From an uncultured Lachnospiraceae bacterium (lineage in GTDB: Bacteria > Bacillota > Clostridia > Lachnospirales > Lachnospiraceae): DNA of 46,862 nucleotides. Location of the stretch: positions 1 to 46,862 of the forward strand of contig CADCIK010000007.1 of NCBI GenBank assembly GCA_902801415.1, read 5' to 3'. Of the stretch, positions 8,616 through 16,533 are shown in pieces (position 1 is the first letter of the stretch; the number at the start of each line of letters is the position of its first letter). Below the pieces are notes generated by a model that was given only the letters and a program-made list of their open reading frames with translations, made no database searches and was not told the origin of the DNA. The position numbers and the translations under genes were made by a program.

Positions 8616-8731
8616 GCAGCAGCGGGATGCGGACCATGCACCGCAAGCCGGGAAGCACTTCCCTCTTTTCGTCCGGATGACAACTCCCTGTTCACCCGGC
8701 ACTTTACGCGCACGATCCTACTCTGCCTACA
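8616..8731 (-). promoter_or_regulatory. Tetrahydrofolate (THF) riboswitch
   Basis: The minus-strand leader of folT carries the THF aptamer hallmarks in order: GCAGAGTAG near the 5' end, GCGTAAAGTG, a GGGAGTTGTC segment, ACGAAAAG, an extra GC-rich stem (GGGAAGTGCTTCCC), then GCGGTGCATGGTCCGCATC and CCGCTGC closing P1 with the 5' GCAG. The class senses THF derivatives and usually controls folT or folate synthesis genes, exactly the gene found here. The GGGAAG stem is a longer P3-type arm than in the compact examples I recall. Confidence 0.9.
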
Positions 8732-8848
8732 AAATCATCTTACCATAACTTGCCGCAAAACGTTTTGTAAAATACGCCAAAGATAAATCGGAATATGATA
8801 ATATATTTGGTAGTTTCACTGCCAATCGGCAATCATCAGGAGGCTAAT

Positions 8849-9853
8849 ATGTTTCACATCATTGTAAATCCGCAGAGCAGTACCGGCCGCGGAAAGAGCA
8901 AATGGGAAAAGATCGAACAGCATTTTATAAAGAGCGGCGCCGCCTACAAGGTTCACTACTCCTCGCCCGCAAATTCCATCGAAAAAATCTGCGGGGAACT
9001 GACCTCAACCGGAGAAGAATGCACGCTCGTTATTCTCGGCGGTGACGGCACAATGAATGCAGTCGTAAACGGCATTCGGGATTTTGAGCGCACGAAAGTC
9101 GGATTCATACAGACCGGAACCGGCAATGATCTGGTCAAGGGTCTCGGCATCAGCAGTGATATTGAGACGCTGATCGATTCCATTCTCCGGAACGAAGTGG
9201 TTCGCGTCTGTGATATCGGCAGAGTCACCTACCATAACCGCTCCTCCATCCTCGATGTCTTCACGCACAAGCCGCTGGATCCATCCTCCGGAATGAGTCA
9301 GGCTGACAGGGGTTCCGATGGATATCCCGGAAGTGTCAGGCTCTTCAATATCAGCGCCGGTATCGGATTTGACGCGGCTGTATGCCAGCAGGCAGACAAT
9401 TCAAAGCTCAAGCTGCTCCTCAACAAGATCCGCATGGGGAAGCTGATCTATATTTCGAAAGCCATACATATGATCCTGGCCAGCCCCATGGTGGGAATGA
9501 AGATCGATTGTGACGGGTATACATATATGAAGCCCCGTACACTCTTTGCAGTTGTCATGAATACTTGTTACGAAGGCGGCGGATTCAAGTTCTGTCCGGA
9601 CGCTGTCAATACAGACGGAGAACTGGATCTGTTCGGCGCCAATGACCTGAACCGCCTGAATTTCTTCCGGATCTTCCCGACCGCCTATGACGGCAGTCAT
9701 ATGCGTTTCAAAGGACTTTTTGCCGATAAAGGAAAGAGGATCCGGATCCGCAGTGCAGTCCCGCTCTGGGTCCACACCGATGGTGAAGTGCTGTGCAAGT
9801 CAAGCTGTATCACCGTGGATCTGTATCCTCATAAACTCCGTCTTATTGTATAA
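8849..9853 (+). CDS. Diacylglycerol kinase-family lipid kinase (YegS/DgkB-like)
   Basis: Cytosolic or membrane-associated lipid kinase of 334 aa. The catalytic N-terminus is plain: FHIIVNPQSSTGRG, the nucleotide-binding GGDGTMNAVVNGI and TGTGNDLVKGLG, and a C-terminal beta-sandwich ending HTDGEVLC. In Gram-positives such enzymes recycle diacylglycerol from lipoteichoic acid turnover or phosphorylate undecaprenol-like lipids. I choose ATG 8849 because AGGAGG lies at 8838-8843 and homology begins there. An unusual stretch of about 30 residues (around 134-165, rich in D, S, P, G) interrupts the region before the SAGIGFDA motif. It stands alone, divergent from folT. Confidence 0.9.
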   Translation: MFHIIVNPQSSTGRGKSKWEKIEQHFIKSGAAYKVHYSSPANSIEKICGELTSTGEECTLVILGGDGTMNAVVNGIRDFERTKVGFIQTGTGNDLVKGLGISSDIETLIDSILRNEVVRVCDIGRVTYHNRSSILDVFTHKPLDPSSGMSQADRGSDGYPGSVRLFNISAGIGFDAAVCQQADNSKLKLLLNKIRMGKLIYISKAIHMILASPMVGMKIDCDGYTYMKPRTLFAVVMNTCYEGGGFKFCPDAVNTDGELDLFGANDLNRLNFFRIFPTAYDGSHMRFKGLFADKGKRIRIRSAVPLWVHTDGEVLCKSSCITVDLYPHKLRLIV

Positions 9854-9861
9854 CCTGTTTT

Positions 9862-11370
9862 TTATTCCTCTTCCGTTTCATCAGCAGCGCCGTCAGAGAG
9901 TTCCTCGTACCTCGACAGCGCTGTTTTTCTGAAGATCTCAAGCGCGTCGATCTCTGAAACGCTTCCGGCAAAATAGTCCTCCATAGACATCTGGAATCCA
10001 AGGTCCAGGTCGTCATCATAGGACGTCGTATATCTCTGGGAGAGCTCCTTTGCGACCTCTATGTAGATCGGGAGGGGGTTCTGTCCTCCCAGAACGTCTG
10101 CCGTATAATCTCCCTCCGAAACTTCAGTCATACCGCTGACCGTATTGGTAAACTCACGGATATCCATCGTGATCTTTTTCATGATCTTCGGATCGCATGT
10201 GAGGTTCCTCATGATACTTGCTGCCAGATCGGTATTATCTGTGCCGGCCGCAGCGAAGATCCACTGACCGCCGAAGTGGCTGGGCTCCGGTCCTTTACAG
10301 ACCGCGTAATCGCCTACAGCGCTCTCAGTCTCCCCTTCCTCGTCTTCATCGTCTGCACTCCCCTCCGCTTTATCCTGAAGGGTATAGTGAATGCCCCAGC
10401 TGGAATAGAAGAAACCGAACACTTTTCCGTCGCCCGTGTGGTCCGCTCTCCACTCATCACTCCACTTGCGCGTCCCGTGAATATATCCGTTCTCAGCGAA
10501 ATCCCGGGTCTGGAAAGCCCAGTCTTCCAAATGCGGATCAATATTCAGAATACCGTCCTTCACCCAGGCGCTCTCCACATTATCGGAGTAGACTTCATAT
10601 GCATCCCCATAGGCAGAAAGCATATAGTAGCCCATCTCACTGGCCGCTTCTGCCGTCTCTGCAAATTTGTCCCAATCAGATACTGCTTCCTGCACTTTTT
10701 CGGGATCATCCGTTCCCAATACATCTCTGGCAATCGATCTCCGATAGGCAAATACACCGGGCGTCGCCTGCCATGTCAATGCTTTGATCCTGCCGGAAGG
10801 ATCCTGCGCGATCTGTTGTGTATAAGGGAACTGGTCCGCAAGTTCTTCCGGGGCGATTCCGAGATCCCCGATCACATCCAGCGCCAGATCGCTCTCCACG
10901 TAGTCCCTGACATATGCTTCATCTGCAATGAACAGGTCGACCCTTTCATCAGGCTCCATCTCTACATCAGATCCGTCCGCCCCGGCACCGGCCTGCTTTT
11001 CAAGGAGCGCATCGAGATCCTCTCTGTACGAAGATTCATCCGAATAGACGTGCCAGCGCACTTCCGCATTCCCGATCAGGCCGGAATCATCATCTGTGAT
11101 CTCATATCCCGGATAATAATCCTGTACACGGCTCTTGAAGTCTTCCCCGATACAGTAAATATTAAGGACAGGCTCTTTCTCTTCTGTCTCAGGCACAGCA
11201 GCCGCAGCGGTCTGCGCAGTCACAGCAGAATCCGCGGCCGATGCATCCTGCTGCGCTGCATTTTCATGTGAAGACCCGCATCCCGCAAAGAGCGTGGATC
11301 CAAGAATCAACGCCATTGTCACTGCAGTCAGATTTTTCATAGTGTGTTCTTTCATTCGATGCTCTTTCAT
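9862..11370 (-). CDS. Extracellular solute-binding lipoprotein, paralogue 1
   Basis: Predicted sugar-binding lipoprotein of about 503 aa with a lipobox (TLFAGC) and a long Ala/Glu/Asp-rich linker. It shares distinctive blocks with two nearby genes: a CIGEDFKSRVQDYYPGYE start, WQATPGVFAYRRSIARDVLG in the middle, and GGQNPLPIYIEVAKELS near the end, so the three are paralogues. I start at ATG 11370, which has GGGAG eight bases upstream; the frame runs on to 11406, and a weaker start lies at 11340. The N-terminus holds a curious repeat, MKEHRMKEHTM. It lies 22 bases after paralogue 2 and converges on the lipid kinase gene with 8 bases between and no terminator seen. Confidence 0.85.
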   Translation of the reverse strand: MKEHRMKEHTMKNLTAVTMALILGSTLFAGCGSSHENAAQQDASAADSAVTAQTAAAAVPETEEKEPVLNIYCIGEDFKSRVQDYYPGYEITDDDSGLIGNAEVRWHVYSDESSYREDLDALLEKQAGAGADGSDVEMEPDERVDLFIADEAYVRDYVESDLALDVIGDLGIAPEELADQFPYTQQIAQDPSGRIKALTWQATPGVFAYRRSIARDVLGTDDPEKVQEAVSDWDKFAETAEAASEMGYYMLSAYGDAYEVYSDNVESAWVKDGILNIDPHLEDWAFQTRDFAENGYIHGTRKWSDEWRADHTGDGKVFGFFYSSWGIHYTLQDKAEGSADDEDEEGETESAVGDYAVCKGPEPSHFGGQWIFAAAGTDNTDLAASIMRNLTCDPKIMKKITMDIREFTNTVSGMTEVSEGDYTADVLGGQNPLPIYIEVAKELSQRYTTSYDDDLDLGFQMSMEDYFAGSVSEIDALEIFRKTALSRYEELSDGAADETEEE

Positions 11371-11392
11371 ACGGTACACTCCCGGATCAATA

Positions 11393-12910
11393 TCAATAAT
11401 CCACATTCAGTTCCGGATATTCTCTTTCTACCATCTCGTAATACTTGTCGATCGCCTCATCTTCCTCCATCTTTCCGGTGAAGAATTTGAGCATATAATC
11501 TCTGAAGCTGTCCGCCATCTTTCTGTCATAGCTGCCGGCGGGAAGCACATTGAGCCTTGAAGCGCTTTCATAATACACTTCGTAAGGATTCTGACCGTCC
11601 AGGAAAGGATCGCTGTTCTCTCCCGATGCCATCTTTCTCATTCCCGTGATCGTATTCGTGAATATATTCTCTTTCTGCGCGATCTTGTACAGAAGATTGC
11701 TGTTGCAGGTCAGATTCTCCATGATTTCTTTGTCAAGGATCAGGTTGTCAGAACTCGGCGCCGCCAGGATCCAGACGCCGCCTCTGCAAAAAGGCTGCGG
11801 ACCGCAGCAGACCGCGTAATCACCATACACGCCATTTCCTGCCGCAGGTGCCAGATCACCGTCAGCCAGTGAATAAGCAGCCATCTTGGAATCTATATCG
11901 GTGATCGCCCTGAAGAAGCCGAATACCTTTCCGTTCGGGCCCTGATCCGCCACCCATCTGTCGTCGCCGATCACAGTCCCGCGATGATACTTCTTTTTGT
12001 TGAAGGTCTTCATCATATCCTTCCATTCCGTGAAGACGGAAGGGATCACAAAGTCACCGTCGTTAACCCAGTGTCTGTCGGCTCCATAGCGGTACGCGGA
12101 GTATGCGTCAAAATATCCCGATACCATGTAGTATTTATTCTTTTTCATCTTGGCAGCCGTGGTCGTAAACGTCTTCCAGTCCGCCACAAATTTCTGCACG
12201 GCGTCAGGATCATCCGTTCCAAGCACTTCTTTGGCAATGGATCTGCGGTAAACGAATACACCGGGCGTCGCCTGCCATGTCACAGCTTTCAGTATACCCT
12301 CATCGGTGGAAGCCATCTGCTGCGTATAAGCGAACTGGTCTTCCAGTTCCTCATCCGTAAGACCAACCTTCTCTCTCACATCCAGAGAGTAATCGCTGTT
12401 GACATAGACCGCCAGATCCTCTTCCGGCGCCAGATAGAGGTCGATCCTCTCATCGTGGCCCAGATATTCCGCACCCAGCAGTTTTTCGGCGACCATGTCC
12501 ATGTACCGGCCGTCCTCCGGAATGACCCAGTTGACGATCACGTCTCCGATCCGTCCCGTTCTGTCGCCCAGGTCCTCATAACCCGGATAATACATGATGA
12601 ACAGAGATTCCAGCGATTCATCCCAGCAGCAGATGTTGAGATGCTTGCCTTCGCTCCTCCTTCTCTCTTCTTCCGGAGAAAGCGGCTCTGCCGCCGGCTC
12701 CTCTGCGCTTGCCTGTTCTGCATTAAGGTTTGTGGCGCCTGCAGCTGCCGTATCCGCAGCGGCTGCGTTTTCTGTCTTGCTGCCGGTCAGTCCCGGCACT
12801 TTTATTCCGAATCTGTCAAGTACTCCCGTTACCGCGCCGCAGCCGGTACTGCTCATCGCGATCACTGCCGAAAGTGTGACAGCTGTAAGTCTCTTTCCAA
12901 GTCTCTTCAT
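11393..12910 (-). CDS. Extracellular solute-binding lipoprotein, paralogue 2
   Basis: Predicted lipoprotein of about 505 aa (lipobox SSTGC), closely related to paralogue 1 and less so to paralogue 3. Shared blocks include WQATPGVFVYRRSIAKEVLG, GKVFGFFRAITD, GGVWILAAPSSDN and DGQNPYEVYYE. The ATG at 12910 has AAAGAGG just upstream and is preferred over an in-frame ATG at 12931. It follows the permease pair but is separated by a stem-loop at 12972-13006 and a weak promoter-like TTTTGC/TAAAAT pair (-10 at 12947-12952), so it may be expressed apart from the importer. It probably binds a variant cellodextrin or related glycan and shares the permeases. Confidence 0.86.
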   Translation of the reverse strand: MKRLGKRLTAVTLSAVIAMSSTGCGAVTGVLDRFGIKVPGLTGSKTENAAAADTAAAGATNLNAEQASAEEPAAEPLSPEEERRRSEGKHLNICCWDESLESLFIMYYPGYEDLGDRTGRIGDVIVNWVIPEDGRYMDMVAEKLLGAEYLGHDERIDLYLAPEEDLAVYVNSDYSLDVREKVGLTDEELEDQFAYTQQMASTDEGILKAVTWQATPGVFVYRRSIAKEVLGTDDPDAVQKFVADWKTFTTTAAKMKKNKYYMVSGYFDAYSAYRYGADRHWVNDGDFVIPSVFTEWKDMMKTFNKKKYHRGTVIGDDRWVADQGPNGKVFGFFRAITDIDSKMAAYSLADGDLAPAAGNGVYGDYAVCCGPQPFCRGGVWILAAPSSDNLILDKEIMENLTCNSNLLYKIAQKENIFTNTITGMRKMASGENSDPFLDGQNPYEVYYESASRLNVLPAGSYDRKMADSFRDYMLKFFTGKMEEDEAIDKYYEMVEREYPELNVDY

Positions 12911-12971
12911 TGTAATCCTCTTTATGGTCAATAATATCTTTTGGGTATTTTACCACAGATTTGTGCACAGC

Positions 12972-13006
12972 AAAACGGCGCATCCGCTTTTACAGATGCG
13001 CCGTTT
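12972..13006 (-). terminator. Hairpin terminator or attenuator after the permease pair
   Basis: CGGCGCATC and GATGCGCCG form a nine-base perfect stem with a ten-base loop, followed on the minus strand by TTTT then GC. It sits 28 bases after the MalG-type permease stop codon and before two more binding-protein genes, so it either ends the importer transcript or reduces read-through. Confidence 0.7.
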
Positions 13007-13033
13007 GTGATTTTCCTGTTAGTTTTCTGTGGA

Positions 13034-13900
13034 TCAGCCTTTAACGCCGCCCAGTGTAGTTCCGCCGACAATGTACTTCGATAAGATAAGGTACACCACG
13101 ATTACCGGGAAGATGGAAAAGGCGATGGCGGCATATACATGCCCCATATTGAATTTCAGGAAGTCTGCTGATCTGAGCTGCGCGATCAGAATGGGCAGCG
13201 TCTTCATTTTGTCCTTGTGCAGGACCAGGGCCGGAATAAAGTAGTTGTTCCAGGATGAAACAAAGGTAAATATCGCCTGAACTGCGATGGCAGGCTTCAT
13301 AAGCGGAAGCGTGATCGTGTTAAATGTCCTGAATTCTCCGGATCCGTCGATCCTGGCAGCCTCGATCAGAGACAGAGGCAGGGTTGATTCCATGTACTGT
13401 TTCATATAGAAATAAGTAACAGGAGCTGCAACCGCGGGCACGATCAGAGGAATGAAATTGTCTTCCAGTTTCATCTTTCCTACCAATTGCAGGAAACCGA
13501 GCGCGGTAACCTGGGTGGGGATCATCATGACCGCCAGTATGAAGGTGGACATGAACTTTTTAAACCTGAAATTATACACATGGATCGCATAAGCGGTCAT
13601 GGTCGAGAAGTAGGTGCAGAGCACTGCACTGCATCCAGCGACAAACAGGGAATTCAGCATGCCTCTGACAAACGGCAGAGTGCCATGGAAAACGCCGTTC
13701 TTCAGGTTCTGGATCAGATGTGTGGAAGGGATCGGAGTAAATCCCCTGGTCAGCTCTCCTTTAGAGCGCGTCGCATTGATAAAGAGGATATAGAACCAGA
13801 TCAGGCAGAGCAGGCTGACCAGAATCAGCACTGCATAAGCGATCGCTCTTCTCGCACCGATAGGAAGACCTTTAGCTTTCTTATTCGTATTTTTTTCCAT
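13034..13900 (-). CDS. Sugar ABC transporter permease, MalG/UgpE type
   Basis: Membrane subunit of the second carbohydrate importer, 288 aa, with about six hydrophobic segments and the EAA loop (LIEAARIDGSGEFRTFN) that contacts the ATPase. It begins 10 bases after its partner permease. Context (LacI regulator, cellobiose phosphorylase, three binding proteins) points to cellobiose or cellodextrins as substrate; this is inferred. The C-terminus (KYIVGGTTLGGVKG) is the usual ending of the family. No ATPase gene accompanies it. Confidence 0.93.
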   Translation of the reverse strand: MEKNTNKKAKGLPIGARRAIAYAVLILVSLLCLIWFYILFINATRSKGELTRGFTPIPSTHLIQNLKNGVFHGTLPFVRGMLNSLFVAGCSAVLCTYFSTMTAYAIHVYNFRFKKFMSTFILAVMMIPTQVTALGFLQLVGKMKLEDNFIPLIVPAVAAPVTYFYMKQYMESTLPLSLIEAARIDGSGEFRTFNTITLPLMKPAIAVQAIFTFVSSWNNYFIPALVLHKDKMKTLPILIAQLRSADFLKFNMGHVYAAIAFSIFPVIVVYLILSKYIVGGTTLGGVKG

Positions 13901-13910
13901 GACGCCCTCC

Positions 13911-14822
13911 TTACTTGGATGTTCTGGTGTTGATCCTGAACACGATCAGTGAAAGAATGCCGGTGATGATAAAGAGCAATACGGAAAGTGCTCCGCCCAG
14001 GCCGTAGTTCTTGCTGTAAAGGTGTTTGTTCAGGTACATGATCAGAGTCATGGAACTTCTGACCGGATCGCCGGTTCCGTTGGTCAGGATCTGCGGAACA
14101 TCAAACATCTGCAGACCGCCGATCAGAGATGTGATCATGACGTACAGAAGGATGGGACGCAGCAGAGGCAGCGTGATCTGGAAAAAGATCTGCGTCGCGG
14201 TTGCGCCATCGACCTGCGCCGCTTCATAGAGCGAAGGGTCGATTCCCATCATGCCTGCCATCAGGAGGATCGTTGTATTTCCGAACCACATGATAAAGTT
14301 CATGAGCGCGACCAGGCCGCGGACGCTCCATACATGGGACATGAATTTATAAGGCGCTGAAATGATCCCTAAATTGAGAAGGATCGAGTTGATCGGACCG
14401 CTTTCAGAAAACAGTGTAAAGAACAGCATTGCAAAAGCGGATGCCATGATCAGGTTCGGAAGATAGATCACTGTCTTGAAAAATCTCTGATATTTCAGCC
14501 GAAGGCTGGGGTCCGAGAACCATGCGCCAAGCAGCAGCGATACCAGGATCTGAGGTACAAAACCAAGGATCCACATGATCATTGTGTTTTTGGCATAGAT
14601 GAGCAGATCCCCGTTTGTAAACAGCTTGACATAATTCTGGAATCCGACAAAGTTAGGGCCCACCTGCGTCAGTCCGCTTCTGTAGTTTTCAAAAAGGCTG
14701 TTATAGAAAGTGCTTGCAAGCGGGACCAACTGAAATACACAATAAACTACAACGAAAGGGATCAGGAATATATATCCCCACTTATTGTAGCTCACAACCT
14801 TCTTAGATTTTGCTTTATCCAT
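13911..14822 (-). CDS. Sugar ABC transporter permease, MalF/UgpA type
   Basis: Partner permease of 303 aa, with a basic Lys-rich start (MDKAKSKKVVSYNK), membrane segments through the protein, and the EAA loop (LYEAAQVDGATATQIFF). A GGAGGGAAC ribosome binding site precedes the ATG. It follows binding-protein paralogue 3 after 194 bases that contain a strong stem-loop, and leads straight into the MalG-type permease. The set forms the core of a CUT1 importer, likely for beta-glucan oligosaccharides. Confidence 0.93.
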   Translation of the reverse strand: MDKAKSKKVVSYNKWGYIFLIPFVVVYCVFQLVPLASTFYNSLFENYRSGLTQVGPNFVGFQNYVKLFTNGDLLIYAKNTMIMWILGFVPQILVSLLLGAWFSDPSLRLKYQRFFKTVIYLPNLIMASAFAMLFFTLFSESGPINSILLNLGIISAPYKFMSHVWSVRGLVALMNFIMWFGNTTILLMAGMMGIDPSLYEAAQVDGATATQIFFQITLPLLRPILLYVMITSLIGGLQMFDVPQILTNGTGDPVRSSMTLIMYLNKHLYSKNYGLGGALSVLLFIITGILSLIVFRINTRTSK

Positions 14823-14909
14823 GTTCCCTCCGCAGGATCTAGTCCCGACTTAAATGTTTGATTTATAATGCTTATTCCCGAAACTGTTTTCGCAAAAACT
14901 GCCTATATA

Positions 14910-14936
14910 TGCCTGCCCGGCATCAAACCGGGCAGG
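14910..14936 (-). other. Intercistronic stem-loop after binding-protein gene
   Basis: GCCTGCCCGG (14910-14919) and CCGGGCAGGC (14927-14936) form a perfect ten-base stem with a seven-base loop between the binding protein and permease genes. No T-tract follows on the minus strand, so it is more likely an mRNA stabiliser that keeps binding-protein message in excess. The layout mirrors the hairpin at 1770-1804 in the first importer operon. Confidence 0.6.
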
Positions 14937-15016
14937 CACTCATTTGTTCACTATAGTTATCGCTATATCCCAAGTCCCCCGGATCGTTCCGATTTATTAC
15001 GGTCGATCGTTTTATA

Positions 15017-16402
15017 TCAATATGTCAGATCAGGATACTTCTCAACGACTGCTTTGTAGAATGCGTTGATAGCAGACTCTTTGTCAGTTGTTCCTTCGAA
15101 GTAGCCCTTCATAGCCTTCTGGAATTCCTCGTTGCAGCCCTGGTCATAGATGGTGATCTGGTCCATGACGATCTTGTCAGCGCCTGCGCAGAACATAGGC
15201 AGCGCATTCTGTCCGCCGAGAACAGCGTCGCCGTAGGTCTCATCCTGAGCCATTGCTTCCATAGCGGGCTTGTTGTTAACGAAGTCATTGTCGTCCTTGA
15301 CAATGTCAGTCATGATATCAACATTGCATGTGAGCTGTCTCATGATATCAGCGATCTCAGCAGCATTATCGGTTCCGGCTGCCGCGCAGATCCATGTTCC
15401 GCCCCAGTTAAAGCCCTGAGGTCCCTCAGTTGCTGCCCAGCCGCCTGCGTTTGCGATGGAGCCTTCTGTATCAGCTGCCATGCAGAAGTCGATCAGCCAT
15501 GCGGGTCCAAAGTATGCGAATACCTTTCCTTCGGGATAGAAGCCCTTGGACCAGTCATCGCCCCAAAGATCATGAGTTCCTGCATATCCTGCATCTACAA
15601 GAGCCTTGGAATCGTCTACCCATTTGTCGATGTTGGCATCGATATTGATCTTTCCGTCAACAACCCAAGGGGAAGTTACGTTGTTGGAGTATACGCGGTA
15701 TGTATCATTGACAGAAGAAACAACCTGATATCCCTTGTCCTTCAGTTCCTTAGCAGATGCTACAAATGCATCCCAATCAGCGAACTTGGGCTGAATGTCT
15801 TCCGGAGCATCCGAGCCGAACACTTCCTTAGCAGCTTCACGGTTATAGATCATGACGCCGGGGCAGCCCTGCCATGAGACGCCCTTGAGAACGCCATTGC
15901 TGTCTGTGACTACATCTTTGGTATAGCTGTACTGGTTCGCGAGATCCTCTTCTGTGATACCAAGATCTGCGATCGGCATTGTGTAATCAGATCCGACATA
16001 CTTCAGTGCGTAGTCCGCTTCGATCAGGAACAGGTCGACCTTGTCGTTTGCAGCTGCTTCATCCTGCTTAAGAAGTGCTTCGTCCAGATTGTTCTGATAA
16101 GCGTTATTCTCGTTCGGTGTGATATTCCATACGACTTCAATATCACCGATCTTTCCGTGTGTGGCATCCACTTCCTCATACCCCGGATAGTGGTCTTTTA
16201 CTCTGGTCTTGAACTCTTCGTTCCAGCAGTAAACATTGAGGACAGAACCTTCTTCAGCTCCAGTTTCAGCTTCAGCTTCTGTTTCCGCCTCTGCCTCTGC
16301 TGCAGGCTCGGAAGAAGCCGCTCCGGTGCTTCCGCCGCAGGCTACGAGAGATCCGGCGACCATAGCTGTTGCAAGAATCAGACTAAGTGCTCTTTTTTTC
16401 AT
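15017..16402 (-). CDS. Extracellular solute-binding lipoprotein, paralogue 3 (importer's main binding protein)
   Basis: Predicted lipoprotein of 461 aa: lipobox SLVAC (Cys22), then an Ala/Glu-rich linker, then an SBP_bac_1-like domain beginning LNVYCWNEEFKTRVKDHYPG. It is homologous to the two binding proteins downstream (WQGCPGVMIYNREAAKEVFG, GGTWICAAAGTDN and GGQNALPMFCAGADK are shared blocks). The ATG at 16402 has GGAGG eight bases upstream; an ATG at 16471 in the same frame would give no signal peptide. It is directly followed by the permeases and preceded by the LacI gene, so it is the primary receptor of this importer, probably for cellobiose or cellodextrin. Confidence 0.9.
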   Translation of the reverse strand: MKKRALSLILATAMVAGSLVACGGSTGAASSEPAAEAEAETEAEAETGAEEGSVLNVYCWNEEFKTRVKDHYPGYEEVDATHGKIGDIEVVWNITPNENNAYQNNLDEALLKQDEAAANDKVDLFLIEADYALKYVGSDYTMPIADLGITEEDLANQYSYTKDVVTDSNGVLKGVSWQGCPGVMIYNREAAKEVFGSDAPEDIQPKFADWDAFVASAKELKDKGYQVVSSVNDTYRVYSNNVTSPWVVDGKINIDANIDKWVDDSKALVDAGYAGTHDLWGDDWSKGFYPEGKVFAYFGPAWLIDFCMAADTEGSIANAGGWAATEGPQGFNWGGTWICAAAGTDNAAEIADIMRQLTCNVDIMTDIVKDDNDFVNNKPAMEAMAQDETYGDAVLGGQNALPMFCAGADKIVMDQITIYDQGCNEEFQKAMKGYFEGTTDKESAINAFYKAVVEKYPDLTY

Positions 16403-16533
16403 TAGGTAAACCTCCCTTTTATTTCCCGCACACCCCATTGTGTGACGGTTAGATTTTGTTGTTATTTGCAATCCGCGTATGCGGTTTTTGCCATTTCTTA
16501 TTAATACTGCTCACTGTTTACAAGCTGCCGGCC

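Noticed and set aside
16465-16490. Short CCGC/GCGG hairpin between lacI and the binding-protein gene
   Set aside because: Only four base pairs; the T-run is on the strand opposite to transcription, so it is not a convincing terminator.
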